Below, in pieces: positions 17,691 to 27,013 of a stretch of DNA of 64,000 nucleotides. The first letter of the stretch is position 1. The number at the start of each line of letters is the position of its first letter. The position numbers were made by a program, and so were the translations under genes. A model generated the notes under the pieces. The model was not told the DNA's origin. It worked only from the letters and a program-made list of their open reading frames with translations, and searched no databases. The DNA is from Brumimicrobium glaciale (GTDB lineage: Bacteria > Bacteroidota > Bacteroidia > Flavobacteriales_D > Crocinitomicaceae), in assembly GCF_004152935.1 (NCBI RefSeq), contig NZ_SETE01000002.1, forward strand, positions 434,001-498,000, read 5' to 3'.

Positions 17691-20600
17691 ATGAAGATTT
17701 ACCATAAACTCATATTCCTTCTGCCTTTCCTCCTATTCAACTCATTTTATTCATTCTCTCAACCAGGGAATAAATTCAACGATTCTTACAGGAAACTGGC
17801 TGGAAATGATACAATTTTTAATAAGAAAGAAATCATCATTCTTAATGCTTCAAAAGACACTATAGAAATTAGTGGTTTTAAAAACGGAGAATTAAATGGA
17901 GATCAAACATTGTTTTTTGATAACGGAGAGATAAAACTCATTGCGAATTATAAAAACGGATTGCTTAAAGGAAAAGTAGAATACTTTGATCGAAATAATA
18001 AGCAATTAACACGAACTGAAAATTACAAAGCCATCCCTAAAGAAGGCATTTCTGTTTTACATGGAAAAGTAATTGCGAATTATCTAAATGGTGGAATTAA
18101 GGAAGAATACATTTACAAAAATGGATCTAAAAATGGAAAATACACTATTTACCAACAAAATGGAGGTTTAAAAGAGAAAGGAAAGTTTGAAAATGATTTG
18201 AATATTGGGAATAAGTTGTCTTATGGGAACAATGGTATTTTACAAAGAGATGAGAATTATATCATCATTGACAATCCGAAATCTATTGACAATATATCTA
18301 AGAAGGAGAATAGAGAAAAAAGTTCATCTGATGTAAGGAAGGAAATTCAATATGTACCTGAAAAAATATCAGTTTTAGATGGTTCAATTAAATATTACCA
18401 TTACAACGGGAATATTTCTTCCGATTTACAATTCAAAAATGGACAAAAAGATGGATTATGTAAAGAATATCACCAAAATACAAACAACACATTAAAGTCT
18501 GAGGTTATTTTTAAAGACGGATTGGAACATGGTTCATTTATTCATTTTGACAATGAGGGCAATGAAGCACGAAAAGGAATTTACTATAGAGAAATAGCAG
18601 TTGGAGACACGGTTTACAAAAACGTATATGATGGCAAAATCACGATTTATAATAGTGGTAAACTTCAACGCATAGAAAATTGGGAGAACTTTATGAGAAA
18701 TGGAGTTCAGGAAGATTACTCCTATCACACAGGAAAACTATCAATTAGAACACACTTCAAAGATAATCTGAAGTCTGGAGTTGAAGAACGTTTTGATACA
18801 GATGGACTAAAAATCTACGAAGGACATTTTGAAATCCTTCATATTGATGGAAAAAAAGTCTCTCAACAAACAGGACTAGAAACTAGCTGGACGAAAGGTC
18901 AACTTCGTTACACAACCATGTGGGAAAATGGCAAAAAAGAAGGGGCCACAAAGCAGTTCTATGAAAATGGTGCACTTGAAAGAATCATGCATTTTTCTGA
19001 TGGAGAACTAGATGGTTTGTACAAAACTTATTATGAAAACGGACAAATCAAAGAAGACTATATGTATCAGCGTGTTTATAGTTCTCGCAAGCACATTGGT
19101 TGGAACAGGACTTATGATGAATCTGGTGAACTAACGAGAGTATTTCATGCACAAGGAAATGACAAGAATAGCATAGGATTAAATTATGAAAATGGGAAAT
19201 TAAAAGAATTAAGTATTACTGATGCCCTAAACTTTGAGATTTCACTAGACCAAAAGATAAAATCAATTCACTGGTTAAGGCATTCTCGACCTAGTTTCGG
19301 ATATAATATGTTCACCAATCAGCAATTGAGGAGAATTCATTTTATTGCAGATAAACATTATACTACAACTGCAAATTTCACCTCCAATGGAAAATTAAAT
19401 CAAGTTTATACCAGTACAGGTAATTCCGTTGATGAAGAGGAAATTGATAAAATCGCAAAAAAAATAGCTGACCAATACAATCCAAATTGGAATAATGAGA
19501 AATTAATTACAGAAGGATTCAAAGATGGAAAATACCAATGGAATTATAAAAATGGATTTCCGTTTTTTGAAATAGAATTTAAAGACAGTTTACCCAATGG
19601 GACTTGGATTTCTTACAATCCAATTGATGGTGACACTTTAACTCATGCAGAATACAACAAAGGACTTCCGATTGGGAATTGGGTAGATAAAACGGTTGAC
19701 GGAGTGATTAAATCACGGATTTCTTACTTTCCAAATCATAAAGTGAAAAATGGCTATTCTTATGCAAACGAAGGCTTTTTAAGGGAGGTGAGAAAATATG
19801 ACAGTCTTGGAAAAGAACAATATTTCGCTGATTATTACGAAAATGGAAATTTGAAAAGCATGCGAGAGCCGGAATTGAGCAACAGTATTAGTATGTGGGA
19901 AAATGGTGATACTTCAAACTTTAATTTCTTAAATACGGCTGGAGATTCTATAAAGCTAGAACGTCAATTCTATAAAGGGAACATTCTAAGATTACAACGT
20001 CGAAACAATTTTACAACAGGTTTAGGGGAAGTAAAAACATATTATGAAAATGGTCAGCTCAAAACTTCACATGAAATGAAGGACAGCAAGACTCATGGCC
20101 TTTACAAAAATTTAGATGAAGACGGGAAGCTTATCAACACAGGATATTTCAAGGATGGAAAAAGACATGGACAATGGATAAAGTATGACGAGAAAAGTGA
20201 TGCTGAAATTAGTCAATTCGAAAATGGTGAGTTTATTATTGACAAAAGTTTAGAAGATGAAAACTCATGCAGATGTTATGACAAAACATTGAAATCTGGT
20301 AAAATTGGATATGCTGGTTCCCTATCTCGTTTTGAAGAATTTGAAAATATCAAAGATTTTATTCCAAAAACGATAATTCCTATTGACAGTTTTAACTATG
20401 AAAATATTTTCTACGTTGGTTTACAAACCAGTAACAGTCATTCAGGTGGGTTTACAAGTATGAAATTATTGATGTTTAAAGAGTTTTCTTTTCATTATCC
20501 AGCGGTTAATTTCCTGAAATTCAATTTGAATCCATGTAAAACGGAAGGATACATCAGTAACATAGAGGGGAACTTTAACTACAGTTATTCAAATGAGAAA

Positions 20601-21182
20601 ACTGTTTACGCATACTTGGGTACAAAAACAATTGCGATTGGTCTGCAGCAGAATCCGTTGGTTGATTTGAACAATAAACCTTTTACCATTCATTTTGAAA
20701 CGAAAGGAATGAATTTCGATGAAAATGACATTAAAAGTATTCAATTTATTGATGAAGACAGCACTTGTTATCCACTAGGAATCATCAATGATTTAATGAA
20801 AATTGAAATCTCTAAAGCTGAATTAGATATTCAACCTTCAAGAGGGAAGTACTTTGATGTTCCTCTATTACCGAATGAATCTCAGCAGTTCTATGGTTTC
20901 AATATCACCGAAGCCAAAGTAGATTTTGATTATGTAAATGGAAAAGATTCTATTCAAATTAAAGCCAACGTAAATCGAATTGTTGCTGGAGCTAATTATG
21001 TTGCCGGAAGAATTGAAGTGGAAGGGAAATCCGATAACGTGAATGAATTTACACTCAAAAATGGTAAAACAATAATTAAGACAGAAGAACTCCAAAGATT
21101 CCTAGAGCAAAAAGGATTTTATCGTGTGAAAACAGAAATCAAGGAAGGGCTTTTATTCATCGAATTTTACACAGAAAAATAG
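17691..21182 (+). CDS. large secreted MORN_2/YwqK-repeat protein
   Basis: An 1163-aa exported protein with a signal peptide (1-25, ending SFSQ). Most of the chain (about 50-870) is built from degenerate repeats of the form Y-Y-E-N-G-x-L-K-x-x-x-x-Y-K-x-G-x-x-x-G, as in MORN_2 / YwqK-family proteins; clear units are YENGALERIMHFSDGELDG, YYENGQIKEDY and YYENGQLKTSHEMKDSKTHG. The C-terminal 300 residues are a different domain without recognised motif, containing a CRCYDKT segment near 865. Function is unknown; such proteins are usually periplasmic or surface exposed. It precedes another large exported gene by 15 nt, so the two are probably one operon. Confidence 0.8.
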   Translation: MKIYHKLIFLLPFLLFNSFYSFSQPGNKFNDSYRKLAGNDTIFNKKEIIILNASKDTIEISGFKNGELNGDQTLFFDNGEIKLIANYKNGLLKGKVEYFDRNNKQLTRTENYKAIPKEGISVLHGKVIANYLNGGIKEEYIYKNGSKNGKYTIYQQNGGLKEKGKFENDLNIGNKLSYGNNGILQRDENYIIIDNPKSIDNISKKENREKSSSDVRKEIQYVPEKISVLDGSIKYYHYNGNISSDLQFKNGQKDGLCKEYHQNTNNTLKSEVIFKDGLEHGSFIHFDNEGNEARKGIYYREIAVGDTVYKNVYDGKITIYNSGKLQRIENWENFMRNGVQEDYSYHTGKLSIRTHFKDNLKSGVEERFDTDGLKIYEGHFEILHIDGKKVSQQTGLETSWTKGQLRYTTMWENGKKEGATKQFYENGALERIMHFSDGELDGLYKTYYENGQIKEDYMYQRVYSSRKHIGWNRTYDESGELTRVFHAQGNDKNSIGLNYENGKLKELSITDALNFEISLDQKIKSIHWLRHSRPSFGYNMFTNQQLRRIHFIADKHYTTTANFTSNGKLNQVYTSTGNSVDEEEIDKIAKKIADQYNPNWNNEKLITEGFKDGKYQWNYKNGFPFFEIEFKDSLPNGTWISYNPIDGDTLTHAEYNKGLPIGNWVDKTVDGVIKSRISYFPNHKVKNGYSYANEGFLREVRKYDSLGKEQYFADYYENGNLKSMREPELSNSISMWENGDTSNFNFLNTAGDSIKLERQFYKGNILRLQRRNNFTTGLGEVKTYYENGQLKTSHEMKDSKTHGLYKNLDEDGKLINTGYFKDGKRHGQWIKYDEKSDAEISQFENGEFIIDKSLEDENSCRCYDKTLKSGKIGYAGSLSRFEEFENIKDFIPKTIIPIDSFNYENIFYVGLQTSNSHSGGFTSMKLLMFKEFSFHYPAVNFLKFNLNPCKTEGYISNIEGNFNYSYSNEKTVYAYLGTKTIAIGLQQNPLVDLNNKPFTIHFETKGMNFDENDIKSIQFIDEDSTCYPLGIINDLMKIEISKAELDIQPSRGKYFDVPLLPNESQQFYGFNITEAKVDFDYVNGKDSIQIKANVNRIVAGANYVAGRIEVEGKSDNVNEFTLKNGKTIIKTEELQRFLEQKGFYRVKTEIKEGLLFIEFYTEK

Positions 21183-21197
21183 TTTAAAGACAGAATA

Positions 21198-22943
21198 ATG
21201 AAAAGAATTACAACAATATTGGCTTTATGCTTATTCTCAATAATGGGTCAAACCCAAATTTTAGACGTTTTTCAGAATAAGGAATATTCGGTTTCTTCTT
21301 ATGTGTTAAGCGCTGAGATTAAAAAGGATTATTCTCCAAGTAAACTGGAAATTGTTCATGACAAAAACAAGGATAAGAATGAGGTTTGGTCGAAAATTGA
21401 AGATCAATTCTTCTCAAAAGCAACAGCGACTGTGAACGATGAAGTTTCCTTTTTTCAATTGAACAGTAAAGCTTTAAAACAACAAAGTCAGATTGAAAAA
21501 TGGAATCGTTTGCAAGGAAATGATACTAGATTCTCCACTAATCCGAAATTCAAATCTATTGACATAGAATTAGTTAGTGTGCTTAATAATTGTGGAATCT
21601 ATTCTATTAATTACAATTTTGAAATGAATAGCGGAGGACATTACGGAAAAGATGAAATTCCCATTAAACAATTTTATTTAGCTGATTTTGAAAAGAATAC
21701 TATAATTGAAATCAACGACTCCCCGAGTGCTAAGCAGCAAGATGAATTGAGGAAATTAACACTTTCTAAATTCAAGACGCTTTACTTATTGAAAACACAG
21801 AAAATAGATTTAGACAATTTAGAAAGAATTGAGCATGCGAAAGAAAATAAAGCTATAGGACTAGAAATTGAATCGAAAATCTACTTCTCAGAAGCACTTG
21901 TTTATCCTTATTTAACTGGTGTTATAGTTGAATTCCCAGAACGATCCAATTCCTCTGAACTTTTCAATAATGAGTCATTTCGTGTGTTTCTAAAGGATGA
22001 AGAAGTTCAAGAATTACTGAAAGTTTATCCTGAATTTAAACCTGCTTTCAAAAATGATTTGACTCCATCCTCAAAAACACAAATTGAACAATTGAATAAC
22101 GATAACAACTTTGATTTGTCAAGGTTTCAACATGCTCCAAAAGAATTGCAAATGTTGGATATTCTTGATTTTGAACAAAAAGTCTACACGATGAAAATCA
22201 CGAGTTACCAACTCAATGATACCAATAGGAGATTTATGGGAACGAAAAAGATATTCTTTAATAAGTCCCAGCAGGTTAATCTAATTGAGTACAATGATGA
22301 ATACGGTAAAATCAGAAGTGAAGAAATATATAAGTACAATGCTAAGAATCAATTGGAAAACATAGGAACTTCGGATCGTGATAAATCATTAAAATTGTAT
22401 CATTATAAAAATGATATTTTAGATTATACTGAGAATTATGAGCTCGATGTTGAATCAAGTTACCAAGGAACAAATGTTGATTTAGAAATAGAACAAGAGC
22501 ATATTATTTACAGTAACAACTATCAATATACGCTAAGATTAAACCTAGTTGGTGAATTTAATACCAGAGCTTATACGCAACTTCGATATTTAGAAAAGAA
22601 CCAATTCTGTACAAATTCCTATTGTGTTCTCACTGATGAAAATCAAAATATAATTGGAGTTAAACAAAAAAGATCCGGATTATTTGATATTCTAACCAAT
22701 GACAAAAATCAACCAGTTGAAAGTTATATTGACAATGACAGGCACCAACATTTCTTCACTTATGACGAACAAGGAAGAATTATAGAACTGAATTCGAAAT
22801 CTGACTCTCGAAACTCATTTCTAGTTACTTACAAATATCATATGGATAAAACTAAAGCCTTAGTGATTAAAGAAGTAAGAGGTTCTTATTCAAATGAAAC
22901 TGTTATTGAGCATGTTTATGAGTTTGGGTTTTGGGAGGAATAA
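21198..22943 (+). CDS. exported protein of unknown function with YD-like repeats
   Basis: A 581-aa protein with a signal peptide (1-19, GQTQ). The first half (about 60-280) contains a segment resembling DUF3298-type domains (YPYLTGVIVEFPER). The second half has loosely repeated tyrosine/aspartate strands like those of RHS/YD proteins (YNDEYGKIRSEEIYKYNAKN, FTYDEQGRIIELNSK). No catalytic motif is recognised. It follows the YwqK-repeat protein by 15 nt and probably acts with it at the cell surface; both have repeats that read like text-expansion beta-strand modules. Confidence 0.65.
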   Translation: MKRITTILALCLFSIMGQTQILDVFQNKEYSVSSYVLSAEIKKDYSPSKLEIVHDKNKDKNEVWSKIEDQFFSKATATVNDEVSFFQLNSKALKQQSQIEKWNRLQGNDTRFSTNPKFKSIDIELVSVLNNCGIYSINYNFEMNSGGHYGKDEIPIKQFYLADFEKNTIIEINDSPSAKQQDELRKLTLSKFKTLYLLKTQKIDLDNLERIEHAKENKAIGLEIESKIYFSEALVYPYLTGVIVEFPERSNSSELFNNESFRVFLKDEEVQELLKVYPEFKPAFKNDLTPSSKTQIEQLNNDNNFDLSRFQHAPKELQMLDILDFEQKVYTMKITSYQLNDTNRRFMGTKKIFFNKSQQVNLIEYNDEYGKIRSEEIYKYNAKNQLENIGTSDRDKSLKLYHYKNDILDYTENYELDVESSYQGTNVDLEIEQEHIIYSNNYQYTLRLNLVGEFNTRAYTQLRYLEKNQFCTNSYCVLTDENQNIIGVKQKRSGLFDILTNDKNQPVESYIDNDRHQHFFTYDEQGRIIELNSKSDSRNSFLVTYKYHMDKTKALVIKEVRGSYSNETVIEHVYEFGFWEE

Positions 22944-22957
22944 TTATGCGCTGTAAT

Positions 22958-23104
22958 GGAACGCGGATGACGCGGATCTCCGAACGCGGATTAAAGGCGG
23001 ATTTTTATTTTTGTAAAATTAAAAAACAAAAACACAGACTGATTTTTAAACTAAAAAATCCGTGATTATCCGTGTTGCTTCAGCATCCGCGTCATCCGCG
23101 TTCC
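22958..23104. repeat. 147-bp inverted-repeat element with GACGCGGAT arms
   Basis: The outer arms GGAACGCGGATGACGCGGAT (22958-22977) and their exact complement (23085-23104) are 20 bp long. Inside are more GCGGATT / AATCCG pairs around an AT-rich centre. It fills the gap between two plus-strand genes, starting 14 nt after a stop codon. It looks like a small non-autonomous palindromic element and differs in base composition from the flanks. Confidence 0.9.
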
Positions 23105-23180
23105 GTCATCAGAACAACAACTTTTGTGGATTAAAAATTAAATTCATAAATTTAACCATCAATAAATTAAAAACACGAAC

Positions 23181-24089
23181 ATGAAAACACTTCTACTCTT
23201 CTCATTTCTACTCCCTACTCTCCTATTCGGACAAATCATTAACCATTTTTCTCACCAAGACGCAAAATGGAATGTTGCTAAAACTTTTATTGCTGGGAAC
23301 CCAGAACATCCAAGTTTTGTAGCTACAACAACGGCAATTTATGGTTTTCAAGGAGACAGCACAATAAATGGCGAAACATGGTCAAAAATGTATTCTACAA
23401 GCGATTCTCTATTTCAAAACAATCTTGTATTTGAAGGCTTAACGAGAGTTGAGAATGATTTAATTCTTTACAGAAACTCGAATAATCCTGTTGACACACT
23501 TTATAATTTTGGTTTATCAGTTGGCGATAGTGTGCTTTATGATTTTAATGGAACACCAGAATGGTTATACCTTGAATTAATTGAAAATATTCAAATCGAT
23601 GGACAAACCTATCGGAAATTTAACTTTACAGAACCAAGTTTAATGGGATTCTTTCACCTCGGTGAAGAATGGATTGAAGGAATTGGAAGTATTCATGGTC
23701 CGCTATTCCCTCACACACCTATTCTTTTCAGCGAAGAAATGCCAGATTCATTGTTTTTAACTTGTACTTACGCTAATTCTCAGGATTTATATCAAAGTCC
23801 TAAATATTCAAATTGCTACGTCAATATAACTTTAGGTATTGAAAACCAAGAAGCGATCAATTTCAGCATTTATCCAAATCCGGTAAGTTCAATTTTGACG
23901 ATTGAGAGTTCTCAGAAATTAAATTGCGATATTGAGATTTATGATGTTAATGGGAAGTTGGTGCATTCAGTAAAAGCTAATGGAGAAACGACGACAATCG
24001 ATGTTTCTGATTTTGAAAATGGAGTTTATTTCTTACATTTTGAAGTTGGAGGTCAGAAGATGGTGAAGAAGGTTTTGGTTGAGAAATGA
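23181..24089 (+). CDS. T9SS-exported protein of unknown function
   Basis: A 302-aa secreted protein: signal peptide (1-17, LLFGQ), a domain of about 200 residues with no recognised motif, and a T9SS type A sorting domain (about 225-302; FSIYPNPVSSILTIES, ENGVYFLHFE, KKVLVEK). The central domain has the look of the Bacteroidota proteins that follow a query-type pattern (GDSTINGETWSKMYST, LSVGDSVLYDFNG), a group with no known activity. Its stop codon overlaps the next start (ATGA), so both genes are translated together. Confidence 0.8.
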   Translation: MKTLLLFSFLLPTLLFGQIINHFSHQDAKWNVAKTFIAGNPEHPSFVATTTAIYGFQGDSTINGETWSKMYSTSDSLFQNNLVFEGLTRVENDLILYRNSNNPVDTLYNFGLSVGDSVLYDFNGTPEWLYLELIENIQIDGQTYRKFNFTEPSLMGFFHLGEEWIEGIGSIHGPLFPHTPILFSEEMPDSLFLTCTYANSQDLYQSPKYSNCYVNITLGIENQEAINFSIYPNPVSSILTIESSQKLNCDIEIYDVNGKLVHSVKANGETTTIDVSDFENGVYFLHFEVGGQKMVKKVLVEK

Positions 24090-24898
24090 GAAAAATCAGT
24101 AGAAGGAAATTTGTAAAAGGAAGTGTTTTAACTGCGCTGGGATTAATTCTACTCGACTCTTTATGGTTTGAGAAATATGTAATCGATTGGAACTATTATG
24201 ATATTGCGAAGTCAAATGATAACAAAATTAAAATTATTCAAATATCAGATTTACATTTTGACAAACTACGGTATTTTCATAAAACAATCGCTAAAAAGAT
24301 AAATTCAAAAAAGCCAGATCTAATCTTTATTACAGGAGATTCTCTTGACAAGCCTAACAATACGGAAGCCTTAAATCAATTTCTAGAATTGATAGACAAC
24401 TCTATTCAAAAGTACGCCATTACAGGAAATTGGGAATATTGGGGAAATGTGGATTTAACAGAGCTAAAACAGGTGTATGAAGCTAACAATTGTCAATTAC
24501 TCATCAATGAAAACCGAACAGTTTCAATTCGAAATAGAGAAGTCTCAGTTATTGGAGTTGATGATTTAGTTGGTGGGAATGCTGATTTCACAAAGTCAAT
24601 AGAAGACCTCACTCCTTCTGATACAAATATCGTTTTATCTCATTGTCCAATATACAGAGATACGATTACGGAGCAAAAAGGTGATTTGAATATTGACTTA
24701 GTTCTTTCTGGACATACACATGGTGGACAAATTACCTTATTCGGTTATGCACCATTTAAACCTGAAGGAAGTGGGAAGTATTTGAAAGGATGGCACAAAG
24801 ATGTTGAACCAAAAATGTATATTTCAAAAGGTATAGGAACTAGTGTTTTACCTATTCGTTTTGGAGCAAGAGCAGAAATGGTAGAAATGGATATTTAA
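24086..24898 (+). CDS. metallophosphoesterase with twin-arginine signal
   Basis: A 270-aa calcineurin-like phosphoesterase of the YkuE/YaeI type. Metal-site motifs: ISDLHFDKLR (Asp, His), FITGDSLD, a Gly-Asn-Trp-Glu at TGNWEYWG (the usual GNHD is GNWE, a variant known in this group), LSHCP and LSGHTHGGQ. The N-terminus carries a perfect Tat motif SRRKFVK followed by a hydrophobic stretch, so it is exported folded and may remain membrane anchored. Related enzymes act on lipid A-linked or other phosphodiesters; the substrate here is unknown. It overlaps the preceding T9SS gene by 4 nt. Confidence 0.85.
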   Translation: MRKISRRKFVKGSVLTALGLILLDSLWFEKYVIDWNYYDIAKSNDNKIKIIQISDLHFDKLRYFHKTIAKKINSKKPDLIFITGDSLDKPNNTEALNQFLELIDNSIQKYAITGNWEYWGNVDLTELKQVYEANNCQLLINENRTVSIRNREVSVIGVDDLVGGNADFTKSIEDLTPSDTNIVLSHCPIYRDTITEQKGDLNIDLVLSGHTHGGQITLFGYAPFKPEGSGKYLKGWHKDVEPKMYISKGIGTSVLPIRFGARAEMVEMDI

Positions 24899-25124
24899 AG
24901 CGTTGAAAGATAGAAAAAAAATTCAAAATACATTTTATGGGGACTTTATTTATTTAATTATGTGTTTCGGTATTCTAAAAGTGTTACAAATTATGAGATT
25001 ATTTTATTATTTAAAACATTAGTTGACAACTTTAATTCTTGATACTTTAATATAAAAAAATAAGAATCTTTAATTTGGGTATATTTGATGTTATTCGAAC
25101 AATGTTTAAAAAAAATTAAAGGTT

Positions 25125-25436
25125 ATGGATGTTCATTTTGATATAGTACGTATTGGTGAAATTAGAAAAAATTTTCTTGCTGAAAAATTATTAAAACAAA
25201 ACTTAATATCTCTTAAAGACAATATCGTTCGTTTTTTTAAAGAATACACAGACAAAGACTTAAAAGTTATTCATTTGATAGTAATAATTCCAGGAAAAGG
25301 TTATGTAGTATCAGTTGATGCAGAAAATATTAAAGATTCCCTGATGAAAATTGATTTTATAAATGCTTTTTCAAACTTTATTTACAAAGGGAGATCATCT
25401 ACTATTGACCAAAACATGCACAATAGAGTATTTTAA
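25125..25436 (+). CDS. hypothetical protein
   Basis: A 103-aa protein of unknown function: no signal peptide, no membrane segment, mixed charged helices and a hydrophobic strand in the middle (KVIHLIVIIPGKGYVVSVD). The ATG is preceded by an A-rich leader and a TATATTTG promoter-like element at 25080-25087. It ends 20 nt from the convergent T9SS gene. Codon use resembles the neighbours. No family is recognised. Confidence 0.55.
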   Translation: MDVHFDIVRIGEIRKNFLAEKLLKQNLISLKDNIVRFFKEYTDKDLKVIHLIVIIPGKGYVVSVDAENIKDSLMKIDFINAFSNFIYKGRSSTIDQNMHNRVF

Positions 25437-25456
25437 GTATTTCTCATATTATGATT

Positions 25457-26857
25457 CTACCTCAAAACCAACCTCTTCTTCTTGCCATTCACCTCCAAGA
25501 TATAAATCCCACGCTCAACACCTCTCAAATCAACTATCTCCTTATGACTTCGAACCATTCCATCAAAAACAACCTTCCCTTCTAATGAAACAACATTAAA
25601 TGGAATATGATTTTCGAATTTACTCATTGAAATTGTAATATTTCCATTAGATGGATTTGGGTAAACTTCAAAGTCAATAGATTCGGCTTTATAGTCGTTT
25701 ACTGAAAGATTGCAGTCTGCTCCGTTATAAAACAAATAGTTGGCAGGAATATTTGTAAAAACATGTCCTGCTTGTTTGCCACCAAGATTAAAAGATGTCA
25801 TGGAGAAATCGCAATTTGTACCCAAAGAATTTGGACAATTAATAACCCCAGGAAGTGAACCTGCATCAACATTAAAAAGGTAGACTCTAGCATCTGGAGT
25901 TAAATACAATCTACTTGCTGTAACACCAGAATTAATAGTCACTTTACTTCCAAAAATATTTGTAGCAGTTAAATCATATTGATTCAAATTACCACTTCCA
26001 ATTGCGTATAAAACTTTTCCATTGGGAGAAAATGCAAAAGATGATTCTGGAAATGATCTAATAACTGAAAGTTCATTCAATAAATTATTATAATTATATA
26101 GTATTCCTCCAACAATAACGTGTTCTTTAGAAGGTGAAAATACAATTCTCTTCGCTCCTTCCACATGAACTTTTATATTTCCAATTCCATTATCATCCAC
26201 TTCTATGCTGTATAACGAATCTAGAGTATAAGAGAATACAAACCATCCATCATCATTTGCATTTGAAATTGCTGCAAGTGGTTCATGGTTCGTGCTCAAT
26301 CCAAAGCCAGGATCAAACGGAACAACTTGATTCCCCTTATTCACAACTTTACCCAATCCATTATTAGCATCCATATCAATTTCACAATATGTTAATCCTG
26401 AATTATAACTCGGAGTTGTGACTGAACTTTCAACACAATCACGCATGAAAATATAATAAGTTGAATTACTTGGGCTTGCGCTACCATCAAAATTTGAATT
26501 ACTTGGAGATTTAGGAAAAGCAACCGCACCATCAAAAGAACTAATACATCCGCTTTCACTGCCTAAGATTCCATTCTCCATAATTACATGATTAGCGTTC
26601 CAAACAGCGCCTACACTTGCAGGAACAGTTGGACTATCACCTCCATTACTATAAAAGAGTAAATCTCCATTTTGAGAACACATTGAAGCGGCTGACTCAA
26701 CTCCTATCATTTGACTATTGGTCAAAACGTAAGGATTTCCTCCTGTAAAATCAATTCCTGCCGTTCCGAAATAGCATTTATCATACTCTCCTTGAGCATA
26801 CAAAGAACCGCAAGAAATAAAAGTTAAAATCGTGTAAAATAGTAGTTTCCGCATCAT
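25457..26857 (-). CDS. T9SS-exported beta-propeller-like protein
   Basis: A 466-aa secreted protein: signal peptide (about 1-21), a region typical of a Bacteroidota surface family (CYFGTAGIDFTGGNP, GDLLFYSNGGDS, VWNANHVIMENG, YYIFMRDC), likely a WD40/YVTN-type propeller (about 22-385), and a T9SS type A sorting domain (VYPNPSNGNITISM, GIYILEVNGKKKRLVLR). Related proteins often carry gliding-motility C-terminal domains. No enzyme motif is visible, so it is probably an adhesin or structural cargo. Two adjacent ATGs open the gene; either may be used. Confidence 0.8.
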   Translation of the reverse strand: MMRKLLFYTILTFISCGSLYAQGEYDKCYFGTAGIDFTGGNPYVLTNSQMIGVESAASMCSQNGDLLFYSNGGDSPTVPASVGAVWNANHVIMENGILGSESGCISSFDGAVAFPKSPSNSNFDGSASPSNSTYYIFMRDCVESSVTTPSYNSGLTYCEIDMDANNGLGKVVNKGNQVVPFDPGFGLSTNHEPLAAISNANDDGWFVFSYTLDSLYSIEVDDNGIGNIKVHVEGAKRIVFSPSKEHVIVGGILYNYNNLLNELSVIRSFPESSFAFSPNGKVLYAIGSGNLNQYDLTATNIFGSKVTINSGVTASRLYLTPDARVYLFNVDAGSLPGVINCPNSLGTNCDFSMTSFNLGGKQAGHVFTNIPANYLFYNGADCNLSVNDYKAESIDFEVYPNPSNGNITISMSKFENHIPFNVVSLEGKVVFDGMVRSHKEIVDLRGVERGIYILEVNGKKKRLVLR

Positions 26858-26892
26858 CTTTTTGTTACAATTTACGAAAATATTAATGGAAA

Positions 26893-26944
26893 TAAAAAAA
26901 TCCAGCTACCTCGAGTTTACAACTCGTGGGCTGGATCTTTTTTA
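26893..26944 (-). terminator. terminator of pepT
   Basis: A stem-loop (ATCCAGC...CTCGAGT / ACTCG...GCTGGAT) with seven A residues on the left, which read as a T-run on the minus strand, and six T residues on the right. It can work in both directions; pepT is the gene it follows. Confidence 0.8.
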
Positions 26945-27013
26945 TTATCAATTAAATAAGTTCGAAGTTCTTTCGCTCTTTGCTCTAACTCTAAGCATAA
27001 ATAAAGCTGCGCT

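Noticed and set aside
25363-25599. Small plus-strand frame overlapping the hypothetical and T9SS genes
   Set aside because: It overlaps two better-supported genes in other frames and has Ser/His-rich shadow composition.
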